A stretch of DNA of 64,000 bases from positions 310,001 through 374,000 of the forward strand of contig JAHQIW010007066.1 of NCBI GenBank assembly GCA_019055375.1, given 5' to 3'. Origin of the DNA: Parelaphostrongylus tenuis (lineage: Eukaryota > Nematoda > Chromadorea > Rhabditida > Metastrongylidae). Below, one piece after another: positions 23,901 to 31,949 of this stretch. A program made the translations under genes and the position numbers. Position 1 is the first letter of the stretch, and each line of letters begins with the position of its first letter. Below the pieces are notes generated by a model. The model saw only the letters and a list, made by a program, of their open reading frames with translations, was not told the DNA's origin and ran no database searches.

Positions 23901-26261
23901 CTAGACGAGGGTCCTTCTTCCAAAGCAGCAACCATACCCCCGTTCTTCAACTTCACTAGACATTCTGAGCCACGTTTGTTTTCAAGGTCAAGTTCCCCGG
24001 CATTGAAACGACGTCGAAACGAGCGTCCAGCAGTAGATTTGCTTGTTGTGCCTTCCTATCCAACTTCACTTATTTCACCGAGTGCAGCTCACTGTGGAAG
24101 TTACCTTTTTGTGACAATGACGTAATAAAAAAAGGACTTCGACTGCATCGTTGGACATTGTGGAGACTTGTAGCAAAGTGAACAGGAAAGATAAGCAATA
24201 TCTAGGCCTTCAGTGAGATGATCCCACGTAAAAGACTGTGGTTATCCCATGATAAACATAAGAGATATCTCATAAGTATTGAAGTGCCTCAGAACTTTCT
24301 CTCTAATCGTAGTGGAAAGTATAAGAATACTACACCTGCGAACCAAAGCTAAAACCGCACCTGGCTATGTAAAGTCGTAGCTGAGACAGAACTGCTAACA
24401 GACTTCGCGGCACCACTCTCGTATCGACGGTCACTATCCTGTCCGCTAACGATGATTTCAAAATCAAACTAGAAAGGACGATAATTAAGAGTAAGCGAAT
24501 TACTTGCGACAAATCGATATACTCAGAGAACCTGATATAGCCGTTTATGAGATTTTGTTACGCAAGTGGTATACGAACGTTTCGGCGACCTCGCTCGCCT
24601 CGTCAATACCACTCCCCCCCCCCCCCCCCCCCCCACCGGCCGCCCTACATACTATGGAGGGGAAGGCGCAGAATGATTTGATCTAGCAAGGTGAAATCTT
24701 GCCTGAGTCTTCTTCACAGTCGATGATACGGTAGTCGCCTATATTTTCCTAGTCATTATCCTTTATTTCGACCGTTTTTCAAGAGAATCCAGGCAGAATT
24801 CTCTTTACCAGGTCTTATCATTTTGCGCCATTCCTTTTCTAGTTTACAGGGTGGCTAGCGAGATGTGCGGTAGTGACGAGGCGAGCGAGACCGTCATGTC
24901 ACTGGCGTAACAAAACTTTAAAAACGGTTGAATCAGCGTCTCTGAATGGATCGAAGTTCTGAAAACGAAGGACGTGGTATGCTCCATTTTCGGCACAAGA
25001 TTACTTGAAGCCCTTTACGCTGGACAGAGTTTTTCCACTGGACCTTTAGTAAACATTCAACAGCTTGAACAGAGGCAAGGTGCTGTGTTAGACGGCGACA
25101 AATGAAAAACCAATCTCATTCGCTGATCAGGAACTCTTCATAAGAATGTTATTAAATCATTCTAAAGCCTAGATCTCTGACTAGAACCACACGTGGCCCT
25201 TCTTCCAGAATGCCCTTCTATAACGATGTAGAAACTAAAATAAGTTTACGTTTAACACGACCACGTGCTTTTTTTCCCAATCTCGCTTATATTTCGCCGA
25301 ACAAAACCCATTCTTTAGAGTGCTAGTGCTCGTTCGATAGCACAAGTTTCGAAGAACTGAAAAATATGTTTGGCAATTGGAAAATCTCGTCTGAAAGCCC
25401 TGTAGAAAAAAGAAAAGATTTGTGCTTTACGCCTTGCCGAACAGAGCTTTTTCTTCAGAGAATTAGTAACCATTCGATAACGTAAGTTTCCATAATTCCA
25501 TCGATGTTTTTATTTCTTGGAAATATCGTTAACGGGTAAAATAAGATCGAGTTTTACATCTTCGGCAAGCTGGTTTATCGGACAGTCCATGAGGACATAG
25601 GGAGGGAGGCGAGGGGAGGAGGATGGAGGTGTGAGGCCAGTTGATCGACTCTTGGCCGTTGGATACCTGGGATGCAATTTGTTACTGAATTGGGAATTCT
25701 CTTCACCACTTTGAAAGGAAACTCCAGATGAAACGATGAATCAGTTACCATGAAAGTTTCTCTACATGTTGTTATGCTTTTCGTAATTCCAACGAACTAT
25801 ACGCATGAGGAAACGAAGGCGCGCGGAGCGTGTAAAACATAATTTTATTTTGAATTTTACAGCCTTATAAAAGAGTCTTTTCATAAACCGGCCACGAGTG
25901 GCTCGAGCCACGATTTTGAGTTTTCGAATGATTACTAACACTCCTATGAAAAAATCCCTGTCCAGCGAATGAGATCGGTTTCTCATTTGCCGCCGTCTAA
26001 CATATGAGTACCAACGGCAATTTCAGTACTGAGCCTGTTTTTGAACAGGCCTTAATCACCTTTAACGAATGGATCAACCATCCTCACCTCTTCCTCACGG
26101 AAATGTTCAGTTCCGGGCATGGTATATCGTTGATTTTGGAATTCTCTATTGAGTTGGCGCGCTGAGTACCCATTATAGACAAAGATGAATGAGACAGCTA
26201 TGACTGCGAGGATCGCCAACTGTCGGAGACGGAGAATCCCATTCATCTTTCTGGAGATCAT
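8976..26261 (-). CDS. DUF229 family membrane protein (alkaline-phosphatase-like), 14 exons, C-terminus not found
   Basis: Exons in coding order: 26261-26088, 24468-24361, 23133-22988, 22925-22782, 22279-22083, 21823-21739, 20518-20409, 19964-19807, 15002-14846, 12690-12599, 12498-12404, 10836-10698, 9650-9469, 9120-8976. All junctions are GT/AG and all phases agree, giving 644 residues with no stop. Residues 15-29 form a hydrophobic signal anchor, which suggests a type II membrane or secretory-pathway protein. Diagnostic PF02995 blocks are GFDSLS (226-231), NIVGDGTPQ (259-267), PFIW (299-302), YGED (314-317), PTDHY (346-350), LSHDD (401-405), MADHGHRF (437-444) and HWCTC (541-545). The family has no assigned reaction. 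The Asp/His-rich blocks fit the metal site of the alkaline-phosphatase/sulfatase fold, which is inference. The family normally has a few dozen more residues after exon 14 (ending PGDAIYE); I could not find that exon. The start ATG follows a GCCTAG acceptor by 17 bases, as in a spliced-leader mRNA. An upstream coding exon is possible but not seen. Intact frames suggest a living gene. Confidence 0.93.
9121..9468 (-). other. DUF229 intron 13 with SINE3-like minus-strand remnant
   Basis: The 348-base intron has donor GTTAGT and acceptor TTTTAG. Its middle (about 9210-9390) resembles the ACGTCGTAGAATACTGGTC repeat also found near 14560, 30070 and 60100, in reverse orientation to SINE3. The open frame in it is not an exon. 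Confidence 0.55.
9918..10560. mobile_element. SINE2 cluster inside DUF229 intron 12
   Basis: There is a minus-oriented piece at about 9918-10000 and two plus-oriented copies at about 10130-10260 and 10430-10540. Each plus copy has a tRNA-like head (AGTGGTTAGCA / GGTAGTTAGCA) and then GGTTCGACTTTC or GAGTTCAGCTTTC. Both continue into TTCATCCGAGGTTCA and a CTGGATATA end. The copies sit 300 bases apart, like a dimer. Confidence 0.6.
10995..11297 (+). mobile_element. SINE1 copy, full length but diverged
   Basis: The head GTATGGCGCAATGATTAGAA, B box GACGGTTCGATCTCAC, body CATCGCGAGTCATTGTGAAG and end GTTGATCAACGCAAAGAGTT follow the SINE1 order. It lies in DUF229 intron 11. Confidence 0.7.
12060..12306 (-). 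mobile_element. SINE1 copy, diverged
   Basis: Reverse-oriented SINE1: the GAATGCGCCATGCATCGACT body end is on the left and GCGCCTCTAACCACTTCAAC, the inverted head, is on the right. It lies in DUF229 intron 11. Confidence 0.65.
12849..12950 (-). mobile_element. SINE1 head fragment
   Basis: Inverted SINE1 5' part: CGCCGACTCCGGGATGATGA through GTCTCAGGGTTTCTAATCA. It lies in DUF229 intron 9, just upstream (in coding sense) of the DHGHR exon. Confidence 0.55.
13258..13500 (+). mobile_element. SINE3 (tRNA-like, type-II tRNA head) copy
   Basis: The head GCGCCTTGGCCGAGTGGTTG is tRNA-Leu/Ser-like. It is followed by the shared body (CAGCAGTCGACAACGGACGC, GAACGCCATAGGCAGGCTAT, TTGCAAGGAGAAGCGCTTAA) and the 3' end GAATGCTAGAAGCACTGGGA. 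The same body recurs at 31037 and 44268. It lies in DUF229 intron 9. Confidence 0.75.
13587..14476. mobile_element. PE-A palindromic element copy
   Basis: The left end ATGAAAAACCGATCTCATCC and the right end GCGAATGAGATCGGTTTGAC are inverted. Internal CATTCGAAAGCTT (left) and GGCTTTCGAATGATTACTAA (right) are also inverted. The centre (about 13920-13990) is a GC-rich loop containing CTCCTCCCCTGACCTCC-type sequence, unlike other copies. It lies in DUF229 intron 9. Confidence 0.75.
15199..15765. mobile_element. TE-B inverted-repeat element
   Basis: The outer arms share GAGCCCAGTACACGTGTTTC (left) and CCGAAACACGTGCATTGAGC (right), then TCGTCTTACC against GGTTAAGACGAAGGGA. A second, inner palindrome is perfect: GCAGTGTTGTACACTCGATT on the left against AATCGAGTGTACAACACTGC on the right. 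No coding sequence is seen. It lies in DUF229 intron 8. Confidence 0.75.
15800..15915 (-). mobile_element. SINE2 fragment
   Basis: ATGCTGAGCGATATAATAAA, then the inverted B-box region (GAAGTCGAACAAGCGTTTCA) and inverted head (CACCACTGCACTACGG). It follows the TE-B element in DUF229 intron 8. Confidence 0.55.
16293..18030. mobile_element. Composite of PE-A arms with an RTE-A scrap
   Basis: PE-A terminal blocks start at 16293 (GACGACAAATGAAGAAACGC) and recur near 16960-17050. Mid-arm blocks lie at 17150-17400. Right-arm blocks with CTTTCGAATGATTACT lie at 17765-17785 and 17937-17955. At least two elements are superimposed. A 3' scrap of RTE-A at 16632-16737 splits the left copy. Confidence 0.6.
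16632..16737 (-). mobile_element. RTE-A, copy 6, extreme 3' fragment
   Basis: It contains the tail repeat (TCACCTGTATCACCTGTCG on plus) and about 90 bases coding for the end of the RTE-A protein (inverted). It breaks off at CCCAGTGGG. Confidence 0.85.
18052..18356 (-). mobile_element. SINE1 copy, full length, joined to RTE-A copy 2
   Basis: Inverted full-length SINE1. The tail AAAGGATAAAGGATAAAG is on the left, TCGGCGTTGATCAATC follows, and the inverted A box (CCTCTAACCACTGCGCCACA) is on the right. It abuts the RTE-A tail at 18357-18361. It lies in DUF229 intron 8. Confidence 0.9.
18357..19178 (-). mobile_element. RTE-A copy 2, 5'-truncated, longest intact frame
   Basis: It encodes the RTE-A C-terminal portion in one open frame, from TPNISQAERM just after the FADD motif to the natural end SLDDQRDDR. 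It is the best local reference for frame. The 5' end is cut at 19178 against a TATACATATA microsatellite. The apparent N-terminal His/Met/Cys-rich extension of the open frame is microsatellite. The 3' tail is tandem ACAGGTGAT. It lies in DUF229 intron 8, same strand as the gene. Confidence 0.92.
19179..19296. repeat. TA/CA-rich microsatellite
   Basis: Repeats of ACATATATACACATGTATAC type ending in (AT)n. It borders the truncated 5' end of RTE-A copy 2. Confidence 0.9.
20740..21400. mobile_element. Degenerate PE-A-like sequence in DUF229 intron 6
   Basis: It shows the same order of weak motifs as PE-A (GCGTTGGACAAAG, TTTCATAGAATTTTAATAAT, TTTCCTCTACACGTTCATAT, GGCTATCGAATGACAACAC), but ends are not clear. 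Confidence 0.4.
21840..22048. mobile_element. TTAA-flanked palindromic MITE in DUF229 intron 5
   Basis: TTAACCCTTTCAGGACCATG on the left and CCACGGTCTTCAAAGGGTTAA on the right are inverted and flanked by TTAA. Inner arms repeat CCTCCACATCTCTAAC and its complement. A TTAA target site with CCCTTT ends is typical of piggyBac-type MITEs; the assignment is inference. It fills about 80% of the 259-base intron and ends 15 bases before the 3' splice site. Confidence 0.85.
22390..22740. mobile_element. Inverted SINE2 pair in DUF229 intron 4
   Basis: A minus-oriented copy (about 22390-22560, with GGAGTTGATCCCGCATCC) and a plus-oriented copy (about 22628-22740, with TCGGTGGTGTAATGGTGAAC and GGGTACAATTCCCACC) face each other. 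The open frames spanning them are not exons. Confidence 0.6.
23161..23408 (-). mobile_element. SINE1 copy, diverged
   Basis: Inverted SINE1 body and head: GAGGTGATCGAATGCATATC, TGTTATCCTCTCAGATTAGT, GACCACGGAGGGATGGA, then CGACACCCCTAACC. It lies in DUF229 intron 2 and abuts a TTAA-type MITE. Confidence 0.7.
23404..23716. mobile_element. TTAA-type palindromic MITE
   Basis: The left arm CTAACCCTTTCGGGACCGTG and right arm GGGTCCACGGGACCGAAAGG are inverted. The centre contains TGTAATAATTCAACAGG-like AT-rich sequence shared with copies at 60744 and 62000. The terminal TTAA is eroded. Confidence 0.75.
23749..24170 (-). mobile_element. Internally deleted mariner transposon
   Basis: On the minus strand one open frame reads RRFNAGELDLENK, then LEEGPSSRASELTAELGVSH. 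It passes at once to VDRWQKVVENDGPFF, which is the extreme C-terminus of mariner transposases. The D,D34D catalytic core has been deleted (junction near 23863), joining the helix-turn-helix region to the tail in frame. A terminal TTAGGTTGGGAGC lies at 23749 next to a TA. A likely start codon region (MSND) is near 24158. The opposite inverted terminus was not found. It lies in DUF229 intron 2. Confidence 0.8.
24614..24635. repeat. Poly-C tract
   Basis: An uninterrupted run of about 20 C followed by ACCGGCCGCC, in DUF229 intron 1. Length is likely to vary between individuals and assemblies. Confidence 0.95.
25087..26001. mobile_element. PE-A palindromic element, complete copy
   Basis: The best-defined ends are GTTAGACGGCGACAAATG on the left and CATTTGCCGCCGTCTAAC on the right. 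Then AAAACCAATCTCATTCGCTG faces CAGCGAATGAGATCGGTTT. Arms of roughly 350-400 bases run inward with matching blocks (ATTCTAAAGCCTAGA against TTTTCGAATGATTACT). The centre (25560-25690) is a purine-rich loop. No open frame of note. It lies in DUF229 intron 1. Confidence 0.85.
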
Positions 26262-26282
26262 CTCTTCTTTGAGAGACACTAG
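26262..26282 (-). promoter_or_regulatory. Putative spliced-leader acceptor and short 5' UTR of the DUF229 gene
   Basis: Read on minus: GATTGCCTAG then TGTCTCTCAAAGAAGAG and ATG. The AG is at 26279-26280, leaving a 17-base leader, as usual for spliced-leader mRNAs. It could instead be an ordinary internal acceptor with an unseen upstream exon. Confidence 0.55.
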
Positions 26283-26520
26283 GCAATCTCTAAATTGATG
26301 AATACAAACAAGTATACGTATCGATCCGAGAACTACAGGGGTCAGAAAGAAGAAAACGACGCTAAATTCCTGTCATTTTATAATGTAAATACTAACAATT
26401 TGACCGCATTACGAGAGAAGATAGCTCAACAAGACTGTAAGTACGAGAAAGAAGAATATACAGACAATGAAAAAGATGTTGATGAGCAGCTTTATAAGCA
26501 CTTCCTCTATATATCGTCCA

Positions 26521-26918
26521 TTAACCCTTGGGGAAAGCGCACGTGGCGCAGTGGTTAGAAGTGCCCTGCGTGGCACACGAGGTCAATGATTCGACATCGC
26601 GCTCATGGCTCACCAAGCCATCTCCCTCCAGGGTCGGTAAATTGGTACCGGACTGGTCCCAGACTTGTCTGGGAGGATTAGCAGCACTGACTCGGTTCAG
26701 CGGGAGGCCACCGCGAGTCACTGTAAAGGCCAGACATGCATTCAATCACCTCAAACGAAGTTAGAAATTGAAGACGAATGCATGGCGCATCCCTAAGGGA
26801 ATGGTCAACGCCGAGAGCTTTATCCTTTATCCTTTTAACCCTTTGGGGACCGACGTGGATAGCAGACGGCGTCGCGCGGTGTGCTACATTTCATAGCACA
26901 TGGTCCTCAAAGGGTTAA
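26521..26918. mobile_element. TTAA MITE split by a SINE1 insertion
   Basis: TTAACCCTTGGGGA at 26521 and TTAACCCTTTGGGGACC at 26835 flank a SINE1. They read as a 14-15 base target duplication made when the SINE entered the left end of a TTAA MITE. That MITE then continues to its right end TCCTCAAAGGGTTAA at 26918. Another CCCTTTCACTGCCGTG end begins at once, sharing that TTAA. Confidence 0.7.
26537..26834 (+). mobile_element. SINE1 copy, full length
   Basis: Head GCGCACGTGGCGCAGTGG, a B-box-like GATTCGACATCGCGCTC segment, then the full body and TTTATCCTTTATCC tail. It lies just upstream of the DUF229 gene start, opposite orientation. Confidence 0.9.
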
Positions 26919-27590
26919 CCCTTTCACTGCCGTGTGTACCAAAAGTGTCGAGCTGCTCGGACTACTTGCCAATATCGGTGCAACCTCCAAAAAGAATCCG
27001 GCAATTATTTGCCAAATTTAAGCACTAAAAGGGCTTTTAGTGGCCATGAGATATCATGAGACGATCATCCCAGCCACTCTTCGTAGTCGTCTCAACCGCG
27101 TGCCGCCACAACGAAATGATTGACGCTTACAGGACGATATGCACTCTTTCCTGTACACAAGTGTCCGCTCGTTCGGGACGGTACGCACACTGATGCCTGA
27201 ACATGCTGTACAGCAGGCTTTTTCACTGAACGTAGCGCGATCACTGAATTTTTCAAAGCCAATCGACAGCTTTCAGACTAGTCTCTATCCTCGGTCTCGA
27301 TTATAAAGGCACCTTCTCTTCCAGTCGTCTCTCCAAAAGTAACTTTACGACGAGAAATTATTGCTTTTGGAGAGTGCTCGGTCTAGAGAGGTTTGTTACC
27401 GAATAAACGGCGAAATCTCCGCGCCGATGACTTGGTATCGTAGGCAGAGTTCGGCATCAAATTTGAGAATCCCTTCCATGAATCGCTTTCTTTCTACTGA
27501 TATGGTCTGCGGCTGACTGAAATCCTTGTTACGAAGGTGAACAAATCGAACTGCATGATTCGCTCCTTGAGGAGACCACCTCTTACGTCC

Positions 27591-28252
27591 AGCTTGGACG
27601 CTCAATGAACATGGAGAAGAACATGAAGAAGGAACTAGACTAAGGAGAGCAGCATGGGCCGACTCAAAGAGGCCACCGACCAGATAGCGGACTCCAAACT
27701 TCGTGCTCGCTTTTTTTTTTTTATTCCAGTCCTCTCAGTGCTCTTTTATATGGCAGAGACATGGGTTGATACCTCTACCACCTCAAGACTATTGCGAACA
27801 ACTCACAGAGCGCTCAAACGATGTCTTCTGAGATTTGGTCGGCATTCACAACATGTAATTGGCTTGCGGAGCTCTGATCTTCGGAACTTGTCTCATCTTC
27901 GCGATTCAGAAGAGTTTACGTCAATAGCGAAACACAGATGGGCCGGTCAGATAGTCAGAAGAACAGATGACAGATGTACGAAGAAGACGGTGGAGGGGCC
28001 TCCAAGAAAACGCAAGCGCTCCCCTGGAAGACTACCCAAACGATAGGCAGACGTGTTCGTGGCTAACATCAAGCATCTGCATATACAAATGGCAACGAGT
28101 TTGGAATCACGGAATGGACCTCACGTACGTCATCACGCTCGAAAGCAGACCAACACCATGGACGACAATTGCACGAGAGAGAAACGAATGGAAACTATGT
28201 GGGGATGACACCAGCAGTGAAGACGGGCCGTCCAAGTATCCAAGCGAGTCTG
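27591..28252 (+). mobile_element. RTE-B non-LTR retrotransposon fragment, broken
   Basis: The plus strand encodes the C-terminal part of a second RTE reverse transcriptase: LRARFFFFIPVLSV, AETWVDTSTTSRLLRTTHRALKRCL, HRWAGQIVRRTDDRCTKKT, then in another frame TIARERNEWKLCGD. It shares family blocks with RTE-B at 45406-48120. A poly-T run near 27710 and frame changes show that it is dead. The 5' end is truncated near LGRSMNMEKNMKKELD. Confidence 0.85.
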
Positions 28253-28360
28253 TTTCTTCTCAGCTAGGCTCCCTCACAGGTACAAGTTGATTTCCTCGCT
28301 AATTTTTGAGCAAACACGAAAATGAGTCGGTATTTCCTTTATGTAACAGACGTGTATATA

Positions 28361-28603
28361 TCTCGCGCTCACGGCTCACCAGGCCATCCATCCCTCCGGG
28401 GTCGGTAAATTGGTACCAGACTGGTCTCAGACTTGTCTGGGAGGATAAGCAGCACTGACTCGGTCCAGCGGGAGGCCTCCGCAAGTCAATGAAAGGCCAG
28501 ATATGCACTCAAACACCTCAAACGAGGTTTAAAATTGAAGCCGGATGCATGGCGCAACCCTCAGGGATTGATCAACGCCGGGAGCTTTATCCTTTGTCCT
28601 TTT
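28361..28603 (+). mobile_element. SINE1 copy, 5'-truncated
   Basis: It begins at TCTCGCGCTCACGGCTCACC and runs to GAGCTTTATCCTTTGTCC. It follows the RTE-B fragment by about 100 bases. Confidence 0.88.
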
Positions 28604-29185
28604 CATAGCTTTAAGGATTGCCTGTTCAGTAGAGAGTTTCGAGTTGATCTTCAGCGCAGAAATTACTGATACGAAGTAGAATGAATGCTCAATTTGAGTC
28701 AAGGAATGTGCCTCAAGTACCTCGAAAGCACCATGCTCGAAGAAGACCACCACCCAGGACGATCAACAGGTTAGGGAGGGAGAAGACCAAAAGTGACATC
28801 GCCGACTTCTTAGCTCGCCAGTCTCATTCTTCCTGGGCCGAAGGCATCCTATATTCGTTCAGCATATAGTTACATATCATTGGGTCATGATCTACCGCCG
28901 ATTAACTGGTTACTTCGAATGAATAACATCTGAATCAACACAAGCGCCGAAATGCGAGAGAGATCATGAGGAGACCCGTTAAATACACGAATGCCACGGT
29001 GCACTTTCACATAAACTGGTGTCAGTGGAACGAGTTTGTACCTGAAAAGAGAGGAGGAAATAGTCTGTTAATGAGGTCCACCATGTTTTGCACCAACGGA
29101 CTACACCAACAAAGCCAACAGATCACCGCTCAACGACATCCCAACTTAATTATACATTTCATCACATGAGTTTTTGATCTATTAC

Positions 29186-29630
29186 TACGCCACGTAAGCA
29201 GGATGGATCACTTGGCGTTATCGAGCGCGCAGTGGAAAGGTTGATGCTAGGAGTATCCCGTATCTCGCAAATGAGAGAGGATCCGAAGTTCCGACCTACG
29301 TCAACGATCGAAAATTAGAGACTCCGTTCTACACGCCAGGATATCGAAAATAAGGTGGGCCGGACACGTGATGCGCTTTAACGACAATCGATGGACGAGA
29401 GCCGTTACCGACTGGATTCTTCGAGATATCGAGCACTCCGGAGGAAGCCCGACCACCAACCCGATGGTCCGATTTCTTCACGAAGCCTGGAAGAAGGACA
29501 TAATGGTCAGAAAATCGCTAGAGGGAGGAGGACCCCCTGGGCTACTCTTGCACGCGATAGGGAATGGAAGTATTGCTGGTGTCCGCCCGAGTCACTCGAC
29601 GATCAACGGGACGACAGGTGACACTACGGC
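29186..29630 (+). mobile_element. RTE-A copy 5, 3' fragment
   Basis: Plus-strand RTE-A coding remnants: RKQDGSL, IERAVERLMLGVSRISQMRE, MRFNDNRWTRAVTDWIL, then LARDREW and SLDDQRDDR in shifted frames. It ends at a single GACAGGTGA tail unit. Confidence 0.88.
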
Positions 29631-29689
29631 GCAGTTGGTAAACGACCGATAACTACGAACGTCTGTCAGTGATTTGAAGGATGACACCA

Positions 29690-30240
29690 AAAAACTTTAG
29701 TGAAGCGTCGTGGTAGGAGATCGAACCAGCAACGTTCTTCCCGATGAACGTAAGCGCCAGGCACTCGTTGCCGCGGTTGCTCGCCGATACGCCGCTGCTG
29801 CGCGATGCGGCGGGGCTAGCGTCGTGAGTCTGCGGTCCCCAATGTGTTAAGTTCCGATCGATCACATCGGTGCGCGTGTAGCTCAATGGTAAGAGGTGCG
29901 CTCTGCGATACACGAGTGGCCGATGGCTCGATCTCGTTCTCAAGACTCGCCAAGCTCGCTCCATGGATAAACTAGAGCAAGAAAACATGAAAGAGAATAA
30001 CAGACAAAACAAGAAGATCTCGCGTTCGAATCATCTCCTCGTCAACTAGATTTCATCTTCTTTACAAACGTCGTAGAGGACTGGTCGAGCACGTCTCCTT
30101 GCGACCCAAAGAACAATCAGGCTAGCGCGTTTTTTACAGCGTTCGTTATCGATTGCCAAAGAGTGCTGCGGACGGTGAGGGATCAAGCCCGCAATGACTC
30201 GCGCAAAGCACCCCTAGCCACTCGGCCAGCGGCCCCTCAT
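29690..30240. mobile_element. Cluster of tRNA-like repeat fragments
   Basis: 29700-29760 has an inverted B-box segment (GAGATCGAACCAGCAACG). 29870-29940 is a plus head (GCGCGTGTAGCTCAATGGTA, then GATGGCTCGATCTCG). 30043-30240 is a minus SINE3-like copy ending in GCCACTCGGCCAGCGG. A GC-rich imperfect palindrome (GCCGCTGCTGCGCGATGCGG) sits at 29790. None folds as a full tRNA by eye. Confidence 0.5.
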
Positions 30241-30299
30241 AAATAGATAGGTGAATAAATAGATTAGAACGTTAAAGATTTCGCTGGATCTTGTGTCAC

Positions 30300-30935
30300 A
30301 AGCCATAGCACGCTACCATGCGAAGATCAACGCCATAGAACAGTCGAACACAAAAAAACTCAAAAAAAATTAGAGAAGAGCCGTCAAGTAAGGCGTCTCG
30401 GTGTGATTACGTACATTTTGAACTACAGTATTACAAAATCCCTTGTCTGTATAAGTATGCTTGCGAGGGTCACTTAGTAATTACACAAATAAAAGACCTT
30501 GTTGCATCTCACGGCCCAATTCACCAAGCTACCATTGCAGACCGCGATCTTCCTGAACAGTGAGGTCAACCAATAAACGCCCGTAACAGCTTTTACGGAC
30601 CCGCAGAAGAAAAAAGACGTCAAGTAGCAAGTCTGCGTCGTGATTACGTACCACTGATTAATACAGTACCCTCAAAATCCAATATCGGTGTGTACCGGCT
30701 TGTGTGAATTGTATAGAGAATAAACAATCAATAAATCATATCAAACCTCATAGAACAATTCAAACTAAGGTACGACTGCATCAACTAGCGTTCTGAGTCA
30801 ACAGAACTCACGAGAACGGAAGTCTTACCTTTCCATGAGGCCACAAAAAAGAAGCGTCAAGTAGAACAGCTGCAATTACGTACATATAAAAATACAGTAT
30901 GATTAGAATTCACCATATGTGCGTCCAGCTCACAT
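30300..30935. repeat. Diverged tandem repeat, about 236-bp period, three units
   Basis: GTCAAGTA occurs at 30383, 30619 and 30856 (spacing 236 and 237). Each is followed by GATTACGTAC or AATTACGTAC about 20 bases later and by CAGTA with a run of A/T. The preceding A-rich GAAGAAAAAAGACGT is also shared. Units are strongly diverged elsewhere. Confidence 0.65.
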
Positions 30936-31036
30936 GAGTCATTCGCCACTTGATAGTCAGTGGTTCTTTGCTTCTCTTTGCCTATTTGTTTGTTCTCTTG
31001 ATTCCTTTCCGTTTGGTAGCACTAATTTTTAACCGC

Positions 31037-31270
31037 GTAGTGGTTGTGTCGCTCGTCGCGGCGCCTTCATCCTCTAGCACTCTCCGGCAGTCAACAATGG
31101 ACGCCCTGTGGAACGCCATAGCCTGACTATCCACGAGATTGCAAGGAGACTCGCTCAACCAGTGCTCTACGACGTCCACGAAGAAGACGAAGAGATGAGT
31201 TGAATGCTAGAAGTACTGGGATGCGCACAGTGAGGAAAAACACTGTGAGAACGGATCAATAAAGCACCAA
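31037..31270 (+). mobile_element. SINE3 copy
   Basis: CGTAGTGGTTGTGTCGCTCG, GGCAGTCAACAATGGACGCC, GAACGCCATAGCCTGACTAT, GATTGCAAGGAGACTCGCTC and GAATGCTAGAAGTACTGGGA match the copies at 13258 and 44268. Confidence 0.75.
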
Positions 31271-31334
31271 AAATAAAAAAAAGTTTCTTAGTGACGTCAC
31301 TAGGGAGACTATTTCTTACAGTGACTAAAAGTCA

Positions 31335-31945
31335 TTATCACCTGTATCACCTGTCGTCCCGTTGATCGTCGAGTGACTCGAGCGGGTACCAGCAACTCTT
31401 CCATTTTTCCCTATCGCGTGCAAGAGTAGCCCAGTGGGTCCTCCTCGCTCTAGGGATTCGCTGAGCATCATATCTTTCTTCTATCGCTTTCGTGAAGAAA
31501 TCGGACCAACGGGTCAGTGGTCCTTTCTTTAGAGCTCTTGACGTCCCGAGGAATCCAGTCGGTAACGGCTCTCCTCCATCGGTTGTCGTTGAAGCGCATC
31601 ACGTGTCCGGCTCACCTTATTTTCGATATCCTGGCGTGTAGAACGGCGTCTCTGATTTTCGAACGTTAACGTAGGTCGGAACTTCGGATCCTTTCTCTCA
31701 TTTTGCGAGATACGGGATACTCCTAGCATCGACCTTTCGACTGCGCGTTCGACAACTCCAAGTGATCTTTCATCCTGCTTACGTAGCGACCAGGTTTCTG
31801 CTGCATACGTTAGGGCAGGGATAATTGTCGAGTCGAAAAGGTGGGCACGGAGTCGGATGTTCTTTGTCCTCTTCACTACATCTTCGATGCTCTTAAACGT
31901 TCCCCAAGCAGCTCGTTTCCTCCTGCTCAACTCTGGAGCTAGGTC
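31335..31945 (-). mobile_element. RTE-A copy 3, 5'-truncated
   Basis: Minus-strand RTE-A C-terminal coding from LAPELSRRKRAAWGTF to the SLDDQRDDR end and ACAGGTGAT tail. The frame breaks near 31695 (an extra T in TCATTTTGCG) and near 31525 (CCTTTCTTTAG). The 5' junction is at about 31945 against a PE-A arm. Confidence 0.9.
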
Positions 31946-31949
31946 GCTC

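Noticed and set aside
24330..24512. 60-residue minus-strand frame with a hydrophobic start, as a separate secreted peptide
   Set aside because: The correct frame here is another one: 24361-24468 is a phase-0 exon of the DUF229 gene, bounded by TTTCTAG and GTGCGG.
27396..27605. 69-residue minus-strand frame beside the RTE-B fragment
   Set aside because: No motif or partner exon. It lies in a region with other unclassified repeat pieces.
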